Below, in pieces: positions 14,585-23,560 of a stretch of DNA of 64,000 bases. The stretch's first letter is position 1. Each line of letters opens with the position of its first letter. Position numbers and translations under genes: made by a program. Source of the stretch: an uncultured bacterium (GTDB lineage Bacteria > Actinomycetota > Coriobacteriia > Coriobacteriales > Coriobacteriaceae); contig CAJMOF010000003.1 of NCBI GenBank assembly GCA_905215065.1, positions 62,001 through 126,000 of the forward strand, written 5' to 3'. The notes below the pieces were generated by a model. It saw nothing but the letters and a program-made list of their open reading frames with translations, did not search any database and was not told the DNA's origin.

Positions 14585-15718
14585 ATGAGCACTTCGATTC
14601 AACCGAACGCGCCGTTTCGTGCCGATATCGTCGGCAGTTTTCTTCGTCCGCAGGCTGTAAAGGACGCCCGTGCCGCCTATGTCGCGGGTAAACTCGACGC
14701 TTCCGGCCTTAAGGCCGTCGAGGACGAGGCCATCCGCGACTTAGTGGCCAAGCAGAAGGCTGCCGGCCTGCAGGTGATTACCGATGGCGAGTTCCGCCGC
14801 AGCTACTGGCACCTCGATTTTATGTGGGGCCTCAACGGCATTGAGCGCCGCGCCTCGCGCACGGGCTACATGTTCCACGATGAGGAGACTACCGCCGACA
14901 CCGCCGTGGTAACCGGTCCCATTAGCGGTGAGAATCATCCGTTCGTCGAGCACTTCAAATTTATCAAGTCGCTCGAGGGAGAGGGCCAGGTCGCGCGCCA
15001 GACCATTCCGGCGCCGATCCAGACGTTCTCCGAAGTCACACTCGACCGCTGCGATGGCCAGCAGGAGAGTCTGCACGCCGTCTACAAGACCGACGAAGAA
15101 CTCGTCGATGCCATTGCCGCAGCATACCGCACCGTGATTGCTGACCTGTATGCCGCGGGCTGCCGCAACATCCAGTTTGATGACTGCACCTGGGGCATCT
15201 ACTGCGATACCGACTTTGTGTCCAAGACTGGCATGAGCCCGGTTGACCTGCAAAGGGTGAGCGAGCTGGGCGTGGCGCTCAACAACGCCGCCATCGAGGA
15301 CAAGCCCGACGACCTCGTCATTAACACGCACGTGTGCCGCGGCAACTACCACTCTACCTATGCTTTCGAGGGCGGCTATGACCCCATCGCGCCGTACCTG
15401 TTTGCACATGAGGATGTCGACGCATTCTACCTGGAGTTCGATACGCCGCGCGCCGGCGGTTTTGAGCCGCTCAGCTACGTTGCCCCGGGCAAGAAGGTCG
15501 TGCTGGGCTTGGTGACCACCAAGGCCGCAGAGCTCGAGAACGAGGATGTTATCGTCGAGCGCATCCGCGAAGCCGCAAAGTACGTGCCGCTCGAGAACCT
15601 GTATCTGTCTCCCCAGTGCGGCTTTGCCAGCTGCGAGATTGGCAACAAGCTGACCGAGGACGAGCAGTGGGCAAAGATCGCCCTGGTCAAACGCATCGCC
15701 GAGCGCATCTGGAAGTAG
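14585..15718 (+). CDS. MetE C-terminal-like (YxjG/YxjH-type) methionine synthase-family protein
   Basis: A 377-residue cobalamin-independent methionine synthase-family protein, corresponding to the catalytic C-terminal barrel only. It opens with the family's DIVGSFLRP motif. The zinc site appears as the NTHVCRGN motif (His, Cys) and SPQCGFASC near the end. Such short MetE proteins (YxjG/YxjH in Bacillus) transfer methyl groups to homocysteine from donors that are not settled. The start ATG follows GGGAG; ATG at 14567 is upstream of that site. A LysR regulator precedes it. Methionine synthesis is likely; the methyl donor is unknown. Confidence 0.87.
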   Translation: MSTSIQPNAPFRADIVGSFLRPQAVKDARAAYVAGKLDASGLKAVEDEAIRDLVAKQKAAGLQVITDGEFRRSYWHLDFMWGLNGIERRASRTGYMFHDEETTADTAVVTGPISGENHPFVEHFKFIKSLEGEGQVARQTIPAPIQTFSEVTLDRCDGQQESLHAVYKTDEELVDAIAAAYRTVIADLYAAGCRNIQFDDCTWGIYCDTDFVSKTGMSPVDLQRVSELGVALNNAAIEDKPDDLVINTHVCRGNYHSTYAFEGGYDPIAPYLFAHEDVDAFYLEFDTPRAGGFEPLSYVAPGKKVVLGLVTTKAAELENEDVIVERIREAAKYVPLENLYLSPQCGFASCEIGNKLTEDEQWAKIALVKRIAERIWK

Positions 15719-15840
15719 TGCTGCCGTTCGCAGGGGCGTCGTGGTCGGAGCGGCATGCATCGCGTACAATGGTTCGGATCGTATCGTTCGGGCAGGTAAT
15801 CCGATATGCCCGAGCGCCCTTCCATTATGAAAGGACATCC

Positions 15841-17175
15841 ATGTCCCAATCCTCGACGCCCGCCGTCGCCGATGCCATCTACGATGCGTCGTCGCTCGGT
15901 CGCCCGCGCATGTTCCTACTCGGTCTGCAGCATCTATTCGCGATGTTCGGTGCCACGGTGCTCGTACCCGTGCTCACCGGTCTCTCGGTGTCGGCGACCC
16001 TTTTGTTTGCCGGCCTGGGCACGCTGCTCTTCCACTTCCTATCGCGCGGCAAGGTGCCAGCGTTTTTGGGATCTTCGTTTGCCTTTATCGCGGGCTATGC
16101 CGCCATCGCGCCCAACGGCGAGGCCGAGCTTTTGCCCTACGCCTGCCTAGGTGTAGCCTGTGCCGGCCTGCTCTATCCGGTGCTGGCGGCCCTGTTTCGC
16201 GCGTTTGGTGCCAAGCGCGTTATGCGCTTCTTCCCGCCGGTAGTGACTGGCCCCATCGTCATTTCCATCGGCCTGATCTTGGCAAGCTCTGCCATCGCCA
16301 ACTGCCAGACCAATTGGCTTGTTGCCGTTGTCGCTGTGGCGGTGATCGTCATCTGCAACATCTGGGGCCGTGGCATGGTCAAGATCGTGCCGATTCTGCT
16401 GGGCGTTGTGGTGAGCTATGCCGTTGCGACTGCGCTCGGCGAGGTTGATTTCTCGGGCGTCGCAGCCGCTCCCTGGGTTGGCTTGCCCGTCGTGTGGGAT
16501 AACACCGTGTTTGCGCTCTTTGGCCCGCAGTTCGATAGCGGTCTTGCCACGACGGCCATCATCACCATTATGCCGCTGGCCTTTGCGACCATGATCGAGC
16601 ATATCGGTGACATCTCGGCTATCGGCTCCACTTGCGAGCGTAACTACATCGCCGATCCTGGCCTGCATCGCACGCTGCTTGGCGACGGCCTGGCGACCAT
16701 TCTCGCATCGCTCTTTGGCGCTCCGGCTAACACCACCTATGGCGAGAACACCGGTGTGCTTGCCCTAACGCGTGTGTTTGACCCGCGCGTGATTCGCATT
16801 GCCGCATGTTGTGCCATTGTGCTCTCGTTCTGCCCCAAGTTCGCGGCTGTCATTGCGGCCATGCCGGCGTGTGTAATCGGCGGCGTGTCGCTCGTGCTCT
16901 ATGGCATGATCAGCGCCGTGGGCGTCCGCAACCTCATCGAGAACCAGGTCGATTTCCAAAACAACCGCAACGTGCTGGTGGCCGCCCTGGTGCTCGTGCT
17001 TTCGCTCGGCATTGCGTACAGCACCGCCGGCGCCATCGTGCTTGAGCTGGGCGGCGTGACGATTTCGCTTTCCGGCCTTGCCGTGGGCTCGCTGGTGGGC
17101 ATCGTGCTCAACGCCATCCTGCCGGGTAACGACTTTGAGTTTGACGTCTCCGAGCTTGAGGAGGCTGCTGAGTAA
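15841..17175 (+). CDS. Uracil/xanthine permease family transporter (UraA-like)
   Basis: A 444-residue NCS2 nucleobase transporter with about 14 hydrophobic segments. It carries the UraA signature NTTYGENTGVLALT and a QHLFAMFGATVLVPVLTG opening, typical of the proton-coupled uracil branch. ATIIEH-like AFATMIEHIGD holds the conserved glutamate of the substrate site. The start ATG follows GAAAGGACATCC. The gene is separated from the MetE-like gene by 122 bases and followed by a bidirectional hairpin. Uracil is the likely substrate by signature; xanthine cannot be excluded. Confidence 0.9.
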   Translation: MSQSSTPAVADAIYDASSLGRPRMFLLGLQHLFAMFGATVLVPVLTGLSVSATLLFAGLGTLLFHFLSRGKVPAFLGSSFAFIAGYAAIAPNGEAELLPYACLGVACAGLLYPVLAALFRAFGAKRVMRFFPPVVTGPIVISIGLILASSAIANCQTNWLVAVVAVAVIVICNIWGRGMVKIVPILLGVVVSYAVATALGEVDFSGVAAAPWVGLPVVWDNTVFALFGPQFDSGLATTAIITIMPLAFATMIEHIGDISAIGSTCERNYIADPGLHRTLLGDGLATILASLFGAPANTTYGENTGVLALTRVFDPRVIRIAACCAIVLSFCPKFAAVIAAMPACVIGGVSLVLYGMISAVGVRNLIENQVDFQNNRNVLVAALVLVLSLGIAYSTAGAIVLELGGVTISLSGLAVGSLVGIVLNAILPGNDFEFDVSELEEAAE

Positions 17176-17199
17176 CAACTGCGTCCAGCTAAAACAAGA

Positions 17200-17240
17200 T
17201 ATGGTGCCCATGCGTATATGCGCGTGGGCACCATTTTTAA
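17200..17240 (+). terminator. Terminator between uracil permease and esterase genes
   Basis: ATGGTGCCCA and its complement TGGGCACCAT around an 14-base loop, followed by TTTTTAATG. It lies between converging genes and overlaps the end of the esterase gene. Confidence 0.75.
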
Positions 17241-17902
17241 TGCGTCAGTATCCAGTGGATGCCGCGGGCCATGCGCAAGTCGGTCTGGGAAAAGTGATTG
17301 CCGGGGTTGAGCTCCAGCGTCGTGGGAATACCACGTTCGCCGAGCAGCTTTTCCATTGCGCGCGTATCGTCGAGTACGTGCCGCATCATGCGGTTGGGAG
17401 TCTTGGTCTCCTTTTTACCGAGCGACAGATAGACAGCCTGCGGGCTGCCGGCAAATGGCGCCGTGCTGGCGCGATCGACAAAGTCGGGAAACCATAGCGA
17501 CCCCGATGCGCTCGCGGCGCGGTCAAATGCGTCGGTTTGCCAGAGGGACCAGAGTGCGAAGAGGCCCGCGAGCGAGTAACCGGCAATGCCACGCCAGGTG
17601 GGCGGCTGAGGAAGCGATGACTCGACCTGGGGGATTATCTGATTCAGCAGCTCATCAAGAAAACCGGCAGCTTGGCCGCCGAAAGGCTCGGCATCGCGTA
17701 CGGTCCCGTCGCATGCCCAGGGGCTCAGCTCGCGATTCCAATCGAGCCCGCCAATGGTGACGAGGGCGAATGGCGGACAGTCGAGCTCTCGGCAACACTT
17801 ATAAACCTCGCTGCCGTCGCCCACGACCACAGGAAGGTAGATGACAGGCGCGCTTTCCGTATGATTCGAATAAACGGTTATCTGCTTTTGATGCGCTTCC
17901 AT
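17237..17902 (-). CDS. Esterase-D-like alpha/beta hydrolase
   Basis: A 221-residue protein of the COG2819/Fes-like esterase group. The nucleophile elbow is GYSLAGLFALW, a typical GxSxxG of this family, and the catalytic His lies in NPGNHFSQ close to the C-terminus. No signal peptide, so it should be cytoplasmic. Relatives hydrolyse iron-siderophore esters or S-formylglutathione; nothing nearby points to either. The start at ATG 17902 precedes MEAHQKQ. Confidence 0.83.
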   Translation of the reverse strand: MEAHQKQITVYSNHTESAPVIYLPVVVGDGSEVYKCCRELDCPPFALVTIGGLDWNRELSPWACDGTVRDAEPFGGQAAGFLDELLNQIIPQVESSLPQPPTWRGIAGYSLAGLFALWSLWQTDAFDRAASASGSLWFPDFVDRASTAPFAGSPQAVYLSLGKKETKTPNRMMRHVLDDTRAMEKLLGERGIPTTLELNPGNHFSQTDLRMARGIHWILTH

Positions 17903-18018
17903 GACGGGCTTCTCTCAGTGTTGTGATATCGGCAGCCCCAATTGTCGCACGCCAGCGTATGCCGGTTGGGCTAGACCAAAGACAATCTCGTGCATCCCCT
18001 GCGGACGCATATGGAAAA

Positions 18019-18053
18019 CGCCACCGCCGGAGGGGAGCTCGGCGGTGGCGTTG
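18019..18053 (-). terminator. Terminator after the first surface-protein gene
   Basis: Perfect arms AACGCCACCGCC and complement with an 11-base loop, followed on the minus strand by TTTTCC. It lies 57 bases after the stop of the surface-protein gene. Confidence 0.75.
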
Positions 18054-18109
18054 TTAAACGGTGCTGGGGCTCGGGGCCTTCGCGGGAGCTGCCATGTGCG
18101 CAGAGGCGT

Positions 18110-19798
18110 CTAAGAGCGCTTACGGCTCGCCATGGTGCCTGCGGCGATAGCGGCTGTTCCCGCAAGGACGGTTGCCACGATGGCCGCACCCGAGGTGTCG
18201 CCGGTTGCCGCGAGCACGCCGGTAGTCTTGGCTTTCGTGGTTGAAGCCGCAACGGCCTTGGTCGGCTTTGAGCCCTCAGGCTTGGGGTTCTGCTTGGTCT
18301 CGTCGGGCTTGGGGTCTTCCGGCTTGGCTACCTCGGGAGGTGCGATGGTCGTGCTTTTGGCGACTGCTTTGATATAGAGGGAGTCGACCGTGGCGTCGCC
18401 CGTGCCGATGGCTTGGCCTGCTTCGTAGATGCCGTCACGGAGCTTGCGATAGTCAATGACCTTGCCGCCTTCGGGCGTCTGGATGGCGGCGTTCTCAATC
18501 TTGATGGTGCCGATTGTCTTGCCGTCAGCGCTCATGGCACGGGCAAAGATTGCCGCTGTATCTCCTTCGACCGTTACCTTGCTGCGGATGATCGAGATGA
18601 CTGCGGGTGTGACGCCCTCGCTGGTCTGGGCGATGATGCCGATGTTCTCGCCTTGGGGTTCGCGCCTCGTCTCGCCATCTTGGTTTTCGCTGTAGGGGAT
18701 GGGGCCGTCGCCGTTCTCGACATAGCGGGCTATGGCCTTGACAACGGAGTCGCTGATGTAGATGTGGCCACCCTTCTCGTTGGGTCGATCGTTTCTGGTG
18801 GAGAATGCAGCCGAAACCTCGCCTTCCGCAAGCGCGTCCACGGTGGAGCCGTTCTTGACGACGATATCGTCTTGGTAGGTGAAGAGGGCAATGGCGCCAC
18901 CGTATCTGCCTTTACTTGCACGGACTGTCACGTTTGCATGATCGAGCGTGATGCCCTTGTGGGCATAGACGCCATATTCAACACCGTTTACGTTGAGGGA
19001 GGCGTTTGTGGCTGCGAGGCTGCCCTTGGCCTCGACGGCAGCGTCTTTCTCGGAGCTTGCCTCGACCGTCCCGCCACCCTTGATGGTGAGGTTCTTGTCG
19101 GTTCCAATACCCTTGTCCTTGGTAGCCCTGGCGGCGACGGCTCCGTTGTCGTCAATCGTGATATTGCCGTTTGCCCTGATGCCATCCGATGCACCCGTGG
19201 CGTTGACGTTGCCCGAACCTTTGATAGCGAGATCACCCCCGGCATTGATGGCATCAAGCCCAGTGCTCGTGGCGTTGACGGATCCGGCTCCGTCGATGTT
19301 GATATTACCCGTGGAGAGGATAGCGTCCTCAGTAGATGTCACGCTGAGCGTGCTGCCCGCGTCGCCTTGGATATTGAGCTCGGCGTTCTCATTCTTGCCA
19401 TGAGAAGCCTTGATGCCTTCGATCCAGTCGGCAGTGACGATGTTGTTTCCCGAGTAATTCACGTTGAGCTTGCCTGCGGCCTGGATCTCGCCGCCGTTAT
19501 AGTTGTTGAGCTTCAAGTCGTCGGCGCCGTCCCACGACCAGGTGCCGGTCTCGTCGCCCGCCGCAGTGCCGGCGTTGTATTTGGTTTCGCCGACCTTGAC
19601 CCATTCCGCCGCGAGCGAGACGCTCGGCATGAGCAGCGAGCTCACCGTGAGCGCGCACACGGCGCCTACGACGATGCGGCGCGTCACGCGGCGCCAGCTG
19701 CCGTGCGCGAGTCCTATGCGACGGCGAACGTCGGGTTCGGCAACATGGGTTCCGGCGGTAGTGTCATTGCGTTTGGGGGTCGTGAACAAGGCTGCCAT
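18110..19798 (-). CDS. Sortase-anchored beta-helix surface protein, copy 1
   Basis: A 562-residue cell-wall protein. A basic N-region and hydrophobic stretch (RRIVVGAVCALTVSS … SLAA) form a signal peptide of about 60 residues. The body is repeats of the type NITIDDNGAVAARATKDKG, with regular Asn/Asp/Gly turns as in right-handed beta-helices of Cthe_2159-like carbohydrate-binding proteins. A Pro/Lys-rich spacer (PKPDETKQNPKPEGSKP) leads to the sortase motif LAATGD, a hydrophobic segment and a RKRS tail. The start ATG follows GGGAGC. It is the product of a tandem duplication with the gene at 20070-21845. Probably an adhesin or glycan-binding protein; the ligand is unknown. Confidence 0.85.
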   Translation of the reverse strand: MAALFTTPKRNDTTAGTHVAEPDVRRRIGLAHGSWRRVTRRIVVGAVCALTVSSLLMPSVSLAAEWVKVGETKYNAGTAAGDETGTWSWDGADDLKLNNYNGGEIQAAGKLNVNYSGNNIVTADWIEGIKASHGKNENAELNIQGDAGSTLSVTSTEDAILSTGNINIDGAGSVNATSTGLDAINAGGDLAIKGSGNVNATGASDGIRANGNITIDDNGAVAARATKDKGIGTDKNLTIKGGGTVEASSEKDAAVEAKGSLAATNASLNVNGVEYGVYAHKGITLDHANVTVRASKGRYGGAIALFTYQDDIVVKNGSTVDALAEGEVSAAFSTRNDRPNEKGGHIYISDSVVKAIARYVENGDGPIPYSENQDGETRREPQGENIGIIAQTSEGVTPAVISIIRSKVTVEGDTAAIFARAMSADGKTIGTIKIENAAIQTPEGGKVIDYRKLRDGIYEAGQAIGTGDATVDSLYIKAVAKSTTIAPPEVAKPEDPKPDETKQNPKPEGSKPTKAVAASTTKAKTTGVLAATGDTSGAAIVATVLAGTAAIAAGTMASRKRS

Positions 19799-19940
19799 GG
19801 TTGCTCCCGTTCTCATAGGGCCTATACGGCTAGGTTCAGCGTATCTGCTGGATGTTGCCGGCGGTAGTGCCGTTTGGAGGGCAAAATGGCCAAAATGGGG
19901 GAGAAATAGGCCGCACGCCGGCGCAGGGACCGACGCTAAA

Positions 19941-19976
19941 AGAAAAGCGCGGGGCCGCATGGCGACTCCGCGCTTT
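19941..19976 (-). terminator. Terminator after the second surface-protein gene
   Basis: AAAGCGCGG and complement around a mid loop, with a T-rich tail on the minus strand (CTTTTC). It corresponds to the hairpin after the purine permease near 21990-22025, being part of the duplicated unit. Confidence 0.6.
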
Positions 19977-20002
19977 ATTGTTCAGCTTTTGCAGCCTTGC
20001 CC

Positions 20003-20048
20003 TTACGCTACGAAGAAGTAGACGGGGAAGGCAAGGGCTGCGATCCAC
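20003..20048 (-). pseudogene. Duplicated 3' remnant of the NCS2 purine permease
   Basis: This 46-base stretch matches the last 46 bases of the permease gene (22054-22099) with one mismatch and reads WIAALAFPVYFFVA plus stop. It lies between the two surface genes and marks one edge of the tandem duplication, whose unit length is 2051 bases. Confidence 0.9.
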
Positions 20049-20069
20049 CCGTCCTGTGCGAAAAAGTGT

Positions 20070-21845
20070 TTACGAGCGTTTGCGACTCGCCAGGGCGCCT
20101 GCGGCGATGGCGGCTGTTCCCGCAAGGGCGGCTGCCACGATGGCTGCGTTCGAGGTGTCGCCGGTTGCCGCGAGCTTGCCGACGGTCTTGGCTCCCTTGG
20201 CTGCAACTGCAACGGTCTTGGTTGTCTTCGTGCCCTCGGACTTGGAACCCTCGGGCTTGGTCTTGCCGTGCTTTTCCTCGGGCTTGGTCTCCTCGGGAGG
20301 CACGATGACCGTGCTCTTGGCGACTGCTTCGTTGTAGGGGGAGTCGATCACGGCGTCGCCCGTGCCGATGGTTTGACCCGCCTCGTAGACGATGCCGTCG
20401 CTGAGTTCTTCCTTGTTGCGATAGTCAATGACCTTGCCGCCTTCAGGCGTCTGGATGGTGGCTCCTTCGATTTCGATGGTGCCGATCGCCTTGCCGTCCG
20501 CGCTCATGGCAAGGGCGAAGATTGCCGCCGTGTCTCCCTCGGCCGTGACCCTGCTGCGGACGATCGAGATGGTCGCGGGCGTGATGCCCTCGCTGGTCTG
20601 CGCGAAGATGCCGATGTTCAGGCCCTCGGACTCAGGGATGATTTCGTCGTTTTGGTCTCCACTGTAGTGGTCGGGGCCGTCGCCGCCGGTCTCGGCATAG
20701 CGGACTATGGCCTTGACAACGGAGTCGCTGATGTAGATATGGCCACCCGCTTCGCCGGAGTAGAAATTACTGGTGGAGATTGCAACCGAGAACCTGCCTT
20801 CTGCGAGCGCATCCACAGTCGAGCCGTTCTTGATGACGATGTCGTCCTCATCGGTGAAGAGTGCGCTGACTTCCCCGCCATCTGAGCTTGCGCGGATCGT
20901 CACGGTCGCGCCATCGAGCGTGATGCCCTTGTAGACATAGATGCCATACCCAACGCCACTTGCGTTGAGGGAAGCGTTCGTGACCGTGAGGCTGTTTTTA
21001 CCGTCGATGGCGGCGTCTTCCTCGGAGCTTGCCTTGACCTGGCTGCCACCCGAGATCTCGATACTGCCGTCGGCCCAAATCGCATTGTCCTCGATAGAGC
21101 TTGCCTCTACCTTGCCGCCGCCCTTTATGATGAGGTTCTCGTTAGCATCGATACCCTGATCCTCGGTGGCCTTGGCGGTGACGGTTCCGCTGTTGTCGAT
21201 CGTGATGTTGCCGTCGGCCCTGATGCCATCCGAATCGCCCGTGGCGTTAACGTTTCCCGAGCCCTTGATGGTGACATCGCCCCCGGCATCGATGGCATCG
21301 TGCTCGGTGCTCGTGGCGTTGACAGTGCCAGCGCCGTCGATGTTGATGTTGCCGACGGAAGTGATGGCGTCACGAGAAGATGTCACGTTGAGCGTGCTGG
21401 ACGCGTCGCCCTGAATATTAAGCTCGGCGTTCTCGTTCGCGCCATCCTTAACCTTGATGCCGCGGCCGTCGTCGTTAGTGACGGTGTTGTTGCCCTCGTA
21501 GCTCACGTTGAGCTTGCCCGCTGCCTCGATCGCTCCGCCGTTATAGCCGTTGAGCTTCATGTCATCGGCGCCATCCCATGACCAGGTACCGGCGGCGTCT
21601 CCCGTGGGGCCCGCGGCCGCTTCGTGGCGGACGCCGCCAACGTCCACCCACTCGGCTGCGAGCGAGATGCTCGGCATGAGCAGCGAGCTTACCGTAAGCG
21701 CGCATACGGCGCCTACAACGATGCGGCGCGTCACGCGGCGCCAGCTGCCGTGTGCGAGCAGCGTGCGACGGCGCAGGTCGGGCTCGACAAAATGGGCTCC
21801 AGAGGTTTTGTCATTGCGCTTGGGGGTCGTGAACAAGGCGGCCAT
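20070..21845 (-). CDS. Sortase-anchored beta-helix surface protein, copy 2
   Basis: A 591-residue paralogue of the neighbouring surface protein. Signal peptide (RRIVVGAVCALTV … SLAAEW), beta-helix body with repeated turns (NINIDGAGTVNATS, NLIIKGGGKVEASS), Lys/Glu/Pro-rich spacer, sortase motif LAATGD, hydrophobic segment and RKRS tail. Compared with copy 1 it has one extra beta-helix rung around SIEISGGSQVKASSEE. The first 40 residues and the C-terminal 60 are nearly the same in both, while the central face has diverged, as expected if ligand specificity or antigenicity changed. The start ATG follows TGGGAGTAACC. The promoter region is also duplicated (21846-21960 and 19799-19915). Confidence 0.85.
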   Translation of the reverse strand: MAALFTTPKRNDKTSGAHFVEPDLRRRTLLAHGSWRRVTRRIVVGAVCALTVSSLLMPSISLAAEWVDVGGVRHEAAAGPTGDAAGTWSWDGADDMKLNGYNGGAIEAAGKLNVSYEGNNTVTNDDGRGIKVKDGANENAELNIQGDASSTLNVTSSRDAITSVGNINIDGAGTVNATSTEHDAIDAGGDVTIKGSGNVNATGDSDGIRADGNITIDNSGTVTAKATEDQGIDANENLIIKGGGKVEASSIEDNAIWADGSIEISGGSQVKASSEEDAAIDGKNSLTVTNASLNASGVGYGIYVYKGITLDGATVTIRASSDGGEVSALFTDEDDIVIKNGSTVDALAEGRFSVAISTSNFYSGEAGGHIYISDSVVKAIVRYAETGGDGPDHYSGDQNDEIIPESEGLNIGIFAQTSEGITPATISIVRSRVTAEGDTAAIFALAMSADGKAIGTIEIEGATIQTPEGGKVIDYRNKEELSDGIVYEAGQTIGTGDAVIDSPYNEAVAKSTVIVPPEETKPEEKHGKTKPEGSKSEGTKTTKTVAVAAKGAKTVGKLAATGDTSNAAIVAAALAGTAAIAAGALASRKRS

Positions 21846-21985
21846 GGTTACTCCCATCCTCATAGGGCCTATGCGGTTATATCCAGCATATCTGCAGGAT
21901 GTAGCCGTCGGTAGTGCCGTTTGGAGAGCAAAACGTCCAAAACTTGCGAAGCAATACATCGCGTGTCCGTGTGGTGCCTGGCTTT

Positions 21986-22025
21986 AAAAGCAAAGCGCGG
22001 AGCCACTCGATGCGACTCCGCGCCT
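21986..22025 (-). terminator. Terminator after the purine permease
   Basis: AAAGCGCGGAG and near-complement flank a short loop on the minus strand, 30 bases after the permease stop. It has a counterpart at 19941-19976. Confidence 0.55.
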
Positions 22026-22053
22026 TGTTGTTTTGCTTTAGCAGACTATGCTG

Positions 22054-23367
22054 TTACGCTACGAAGAAGTAGACGAGGAAGGCAAGGGCTGCGATCCACA
22101 TGAGCGGCTTGATCTTGGAGGCCTCGCCCTTAAAGAGCGCGACGATCACGTAGGCGATAAAGCCCAGGCCAATGCCGGCGGAGATGGAGTAGGTGAAGGG
22201 CACGCCGGCGACAATCATGAACGCCGGGAAGCCCTGCGACACGTCGGACCAGTCGATCTCGGAGGCCTCGCTCATCATGAGGTAGCCGACGTAGACCAGA
22301 GCACCGCAGGTGGCGGCACTGGAAACGATGGTGACGATGGGGGAGAAGAACGCGGCGAGAATGAACAGCACGCCGGTGGTGACGGAGGTGAGGCCCGTGC
22401 GACCACCGTCGGCAGCGCCAGAGGTGGACTCGACGAAGGTAGTGATGGAGGAGACGCCCATAAAGCCACCGGCAGCAGCGGCCACGGAGTCGACGACCAG
22501 GATGGGACGGATGTCCTCGACATTGCCGTCCTCGGTCAAGAACTCGCCCTGCTTGGCGACGGCCATCGCGGTGCCCATGGTGTCGAAGAAGTCGCTCATG
22601 AGCAGCGAGAAGGCAACGACGAGCAGCATCGGGTCGGTCAGGACCTTCACGATGGCAAGGTTGCCGTCGGCAGTGCTGGCAAACGGGGCGCCGAAGGTCG
22701 AGAAGTCGAGCGGTGCGATGAGGCCCTCGGGCGCATGGGTGACGCCCAGCGGGATTCCGGCGATAACGGCGACGATGATGCCGATGAGCAGCGAGCCCGG
22801 CACGTTGCGGGAAGCCAGGGCAACCGTCACGACGATGGAGATGATGCCGACGATAAAGGTGGGGGAGGCGATGTCGCCCAGGCCGACGAGCGTACCGGCG
22901 CCAGCGGTGATGATGCCGGCGTCGCACAGGCCGATCATGGCGATAAACAGGCCCAGACCCACCGAGATGGCGTGGCGCAGGACCACGGGGATGGCGTCCA
23001 TGATGGCCTCGCGCAGGCCGCAAAGGACGAGCAGCAAGATGACGACGCCCTCGAGGAAGATAACGCTCATGGCCACGTGCCAGTCGCCGCCGCACATGGT
23101 GGTGGCGATGCCCGCAATCATGGCGTTGATGCCCAGACCCGACGCACAGGCGAGCGGGCGGTTGGCGAAGATGCCCATGCAGATGGTCATGATGCCGGCG
23201 CCCAGGCAGGTGGCGCAGGCGAGCGCTCCCGCATCGATGCCAGCGCCCGAGAGCACTGCGGGGTTGACGGCGATGATGTAGGCCATCGCCAGGAATGTTG
23301 TCAGTCCAGCGCGAAGTTCGGTCCCGATTGTGGACTTGCGCTCACTGACGTGAAAAAGTTCGTCCAT
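22054..23367 (-). CDS. NCS2 purine permease (AzgA/guanine-hypoxanthine type)
   Basis: A 437-residue membrane transporter with about 12-14 hydrophobic segments. It has the AzgA-type N-terminus (ELRAGLTTFLAMAYIIAVNP), the substrate motif FFDTMGT and the GGFMGVSSITTFVEST stretch that is diagnostic of adenine/guanine/hypoxanthine permeases. It imports purine bases with protons. The start ATG follows AAGGAAAGGG. No purine riboswitch is seen in the 190-base gap before the deformylase-like gene. The final codons were copied along with the surface gene in a tandem duplication. Confidence 0.92.
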   Translation of the reverse strand: MDELFHVSERKSTIGTELRAGLTTFLAMAYIIAVNPAVLSGAGIDAGALACATCLGAGIMTICMGIFANRPLACASGLGINAMIAGIATTMCGGDWHVAMSVIFLEGVVILLLVLCGLREAIMDAIPVVLRHAISVGLGLFIAMIGLCDAGIITAGAGTLVGLGDIASPTFIVGIISIVVTVALASRNVPGSLLIGIIVAVIAGIPLGVTHAPEGLIAPLDFSTFGAPFASTADGNLAIVKVLTDPMLLVVAFSLLMSDFFDTMGTAMAVAKQGEFLTEDGNVEDIRPILVVDSVAAAAGGFMGVSSITTFVESTSGAADGGRTGLTSVTTGVLFILAAFFSPIVTIVSSAATCGALVYVGYLMMSEASEIDWSDVSQGFPAFMIVAGVPFTYSISAGIGLGFIAYVIVALFKGEASKIKPLMWIAALAFLVYFFVA

Positions 23368-23560
23368 GCATACCCTTTCCTTGTTCGGCCCCGAGTTTAG
23401 GCCGATTGACACGAACTCACTTACTATATCGTCTTTGTGAAGTTGGTGTTCCTCACATGTTGATGTTCGGCGGTTTGTAACGGACGGGCGGTATCTTTCG
23501 CATGAAATTGTGTAGGTACCGTATACTTAAGCGGTTACAACGACCCCTATGGAGGAACGT

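Noticed and set aside
14741..15838. Open frame (365 codons) antisense to the MetE-like gene
   Set aside because: No start site, no family, and the opposite strand has clear zinc and substrate motifs.
18110..21845. CRISPR or tandem DNA repeats in the surface genes
   Set aside because: Repetition is at the protein level (beta-helix turns) and the DNA is not regularly repeated.
23368..23560. Purine riboswitch before the NCS2 permease
   Set aside because: No conserved loop sequences of the purine aptamer were found in the gap.
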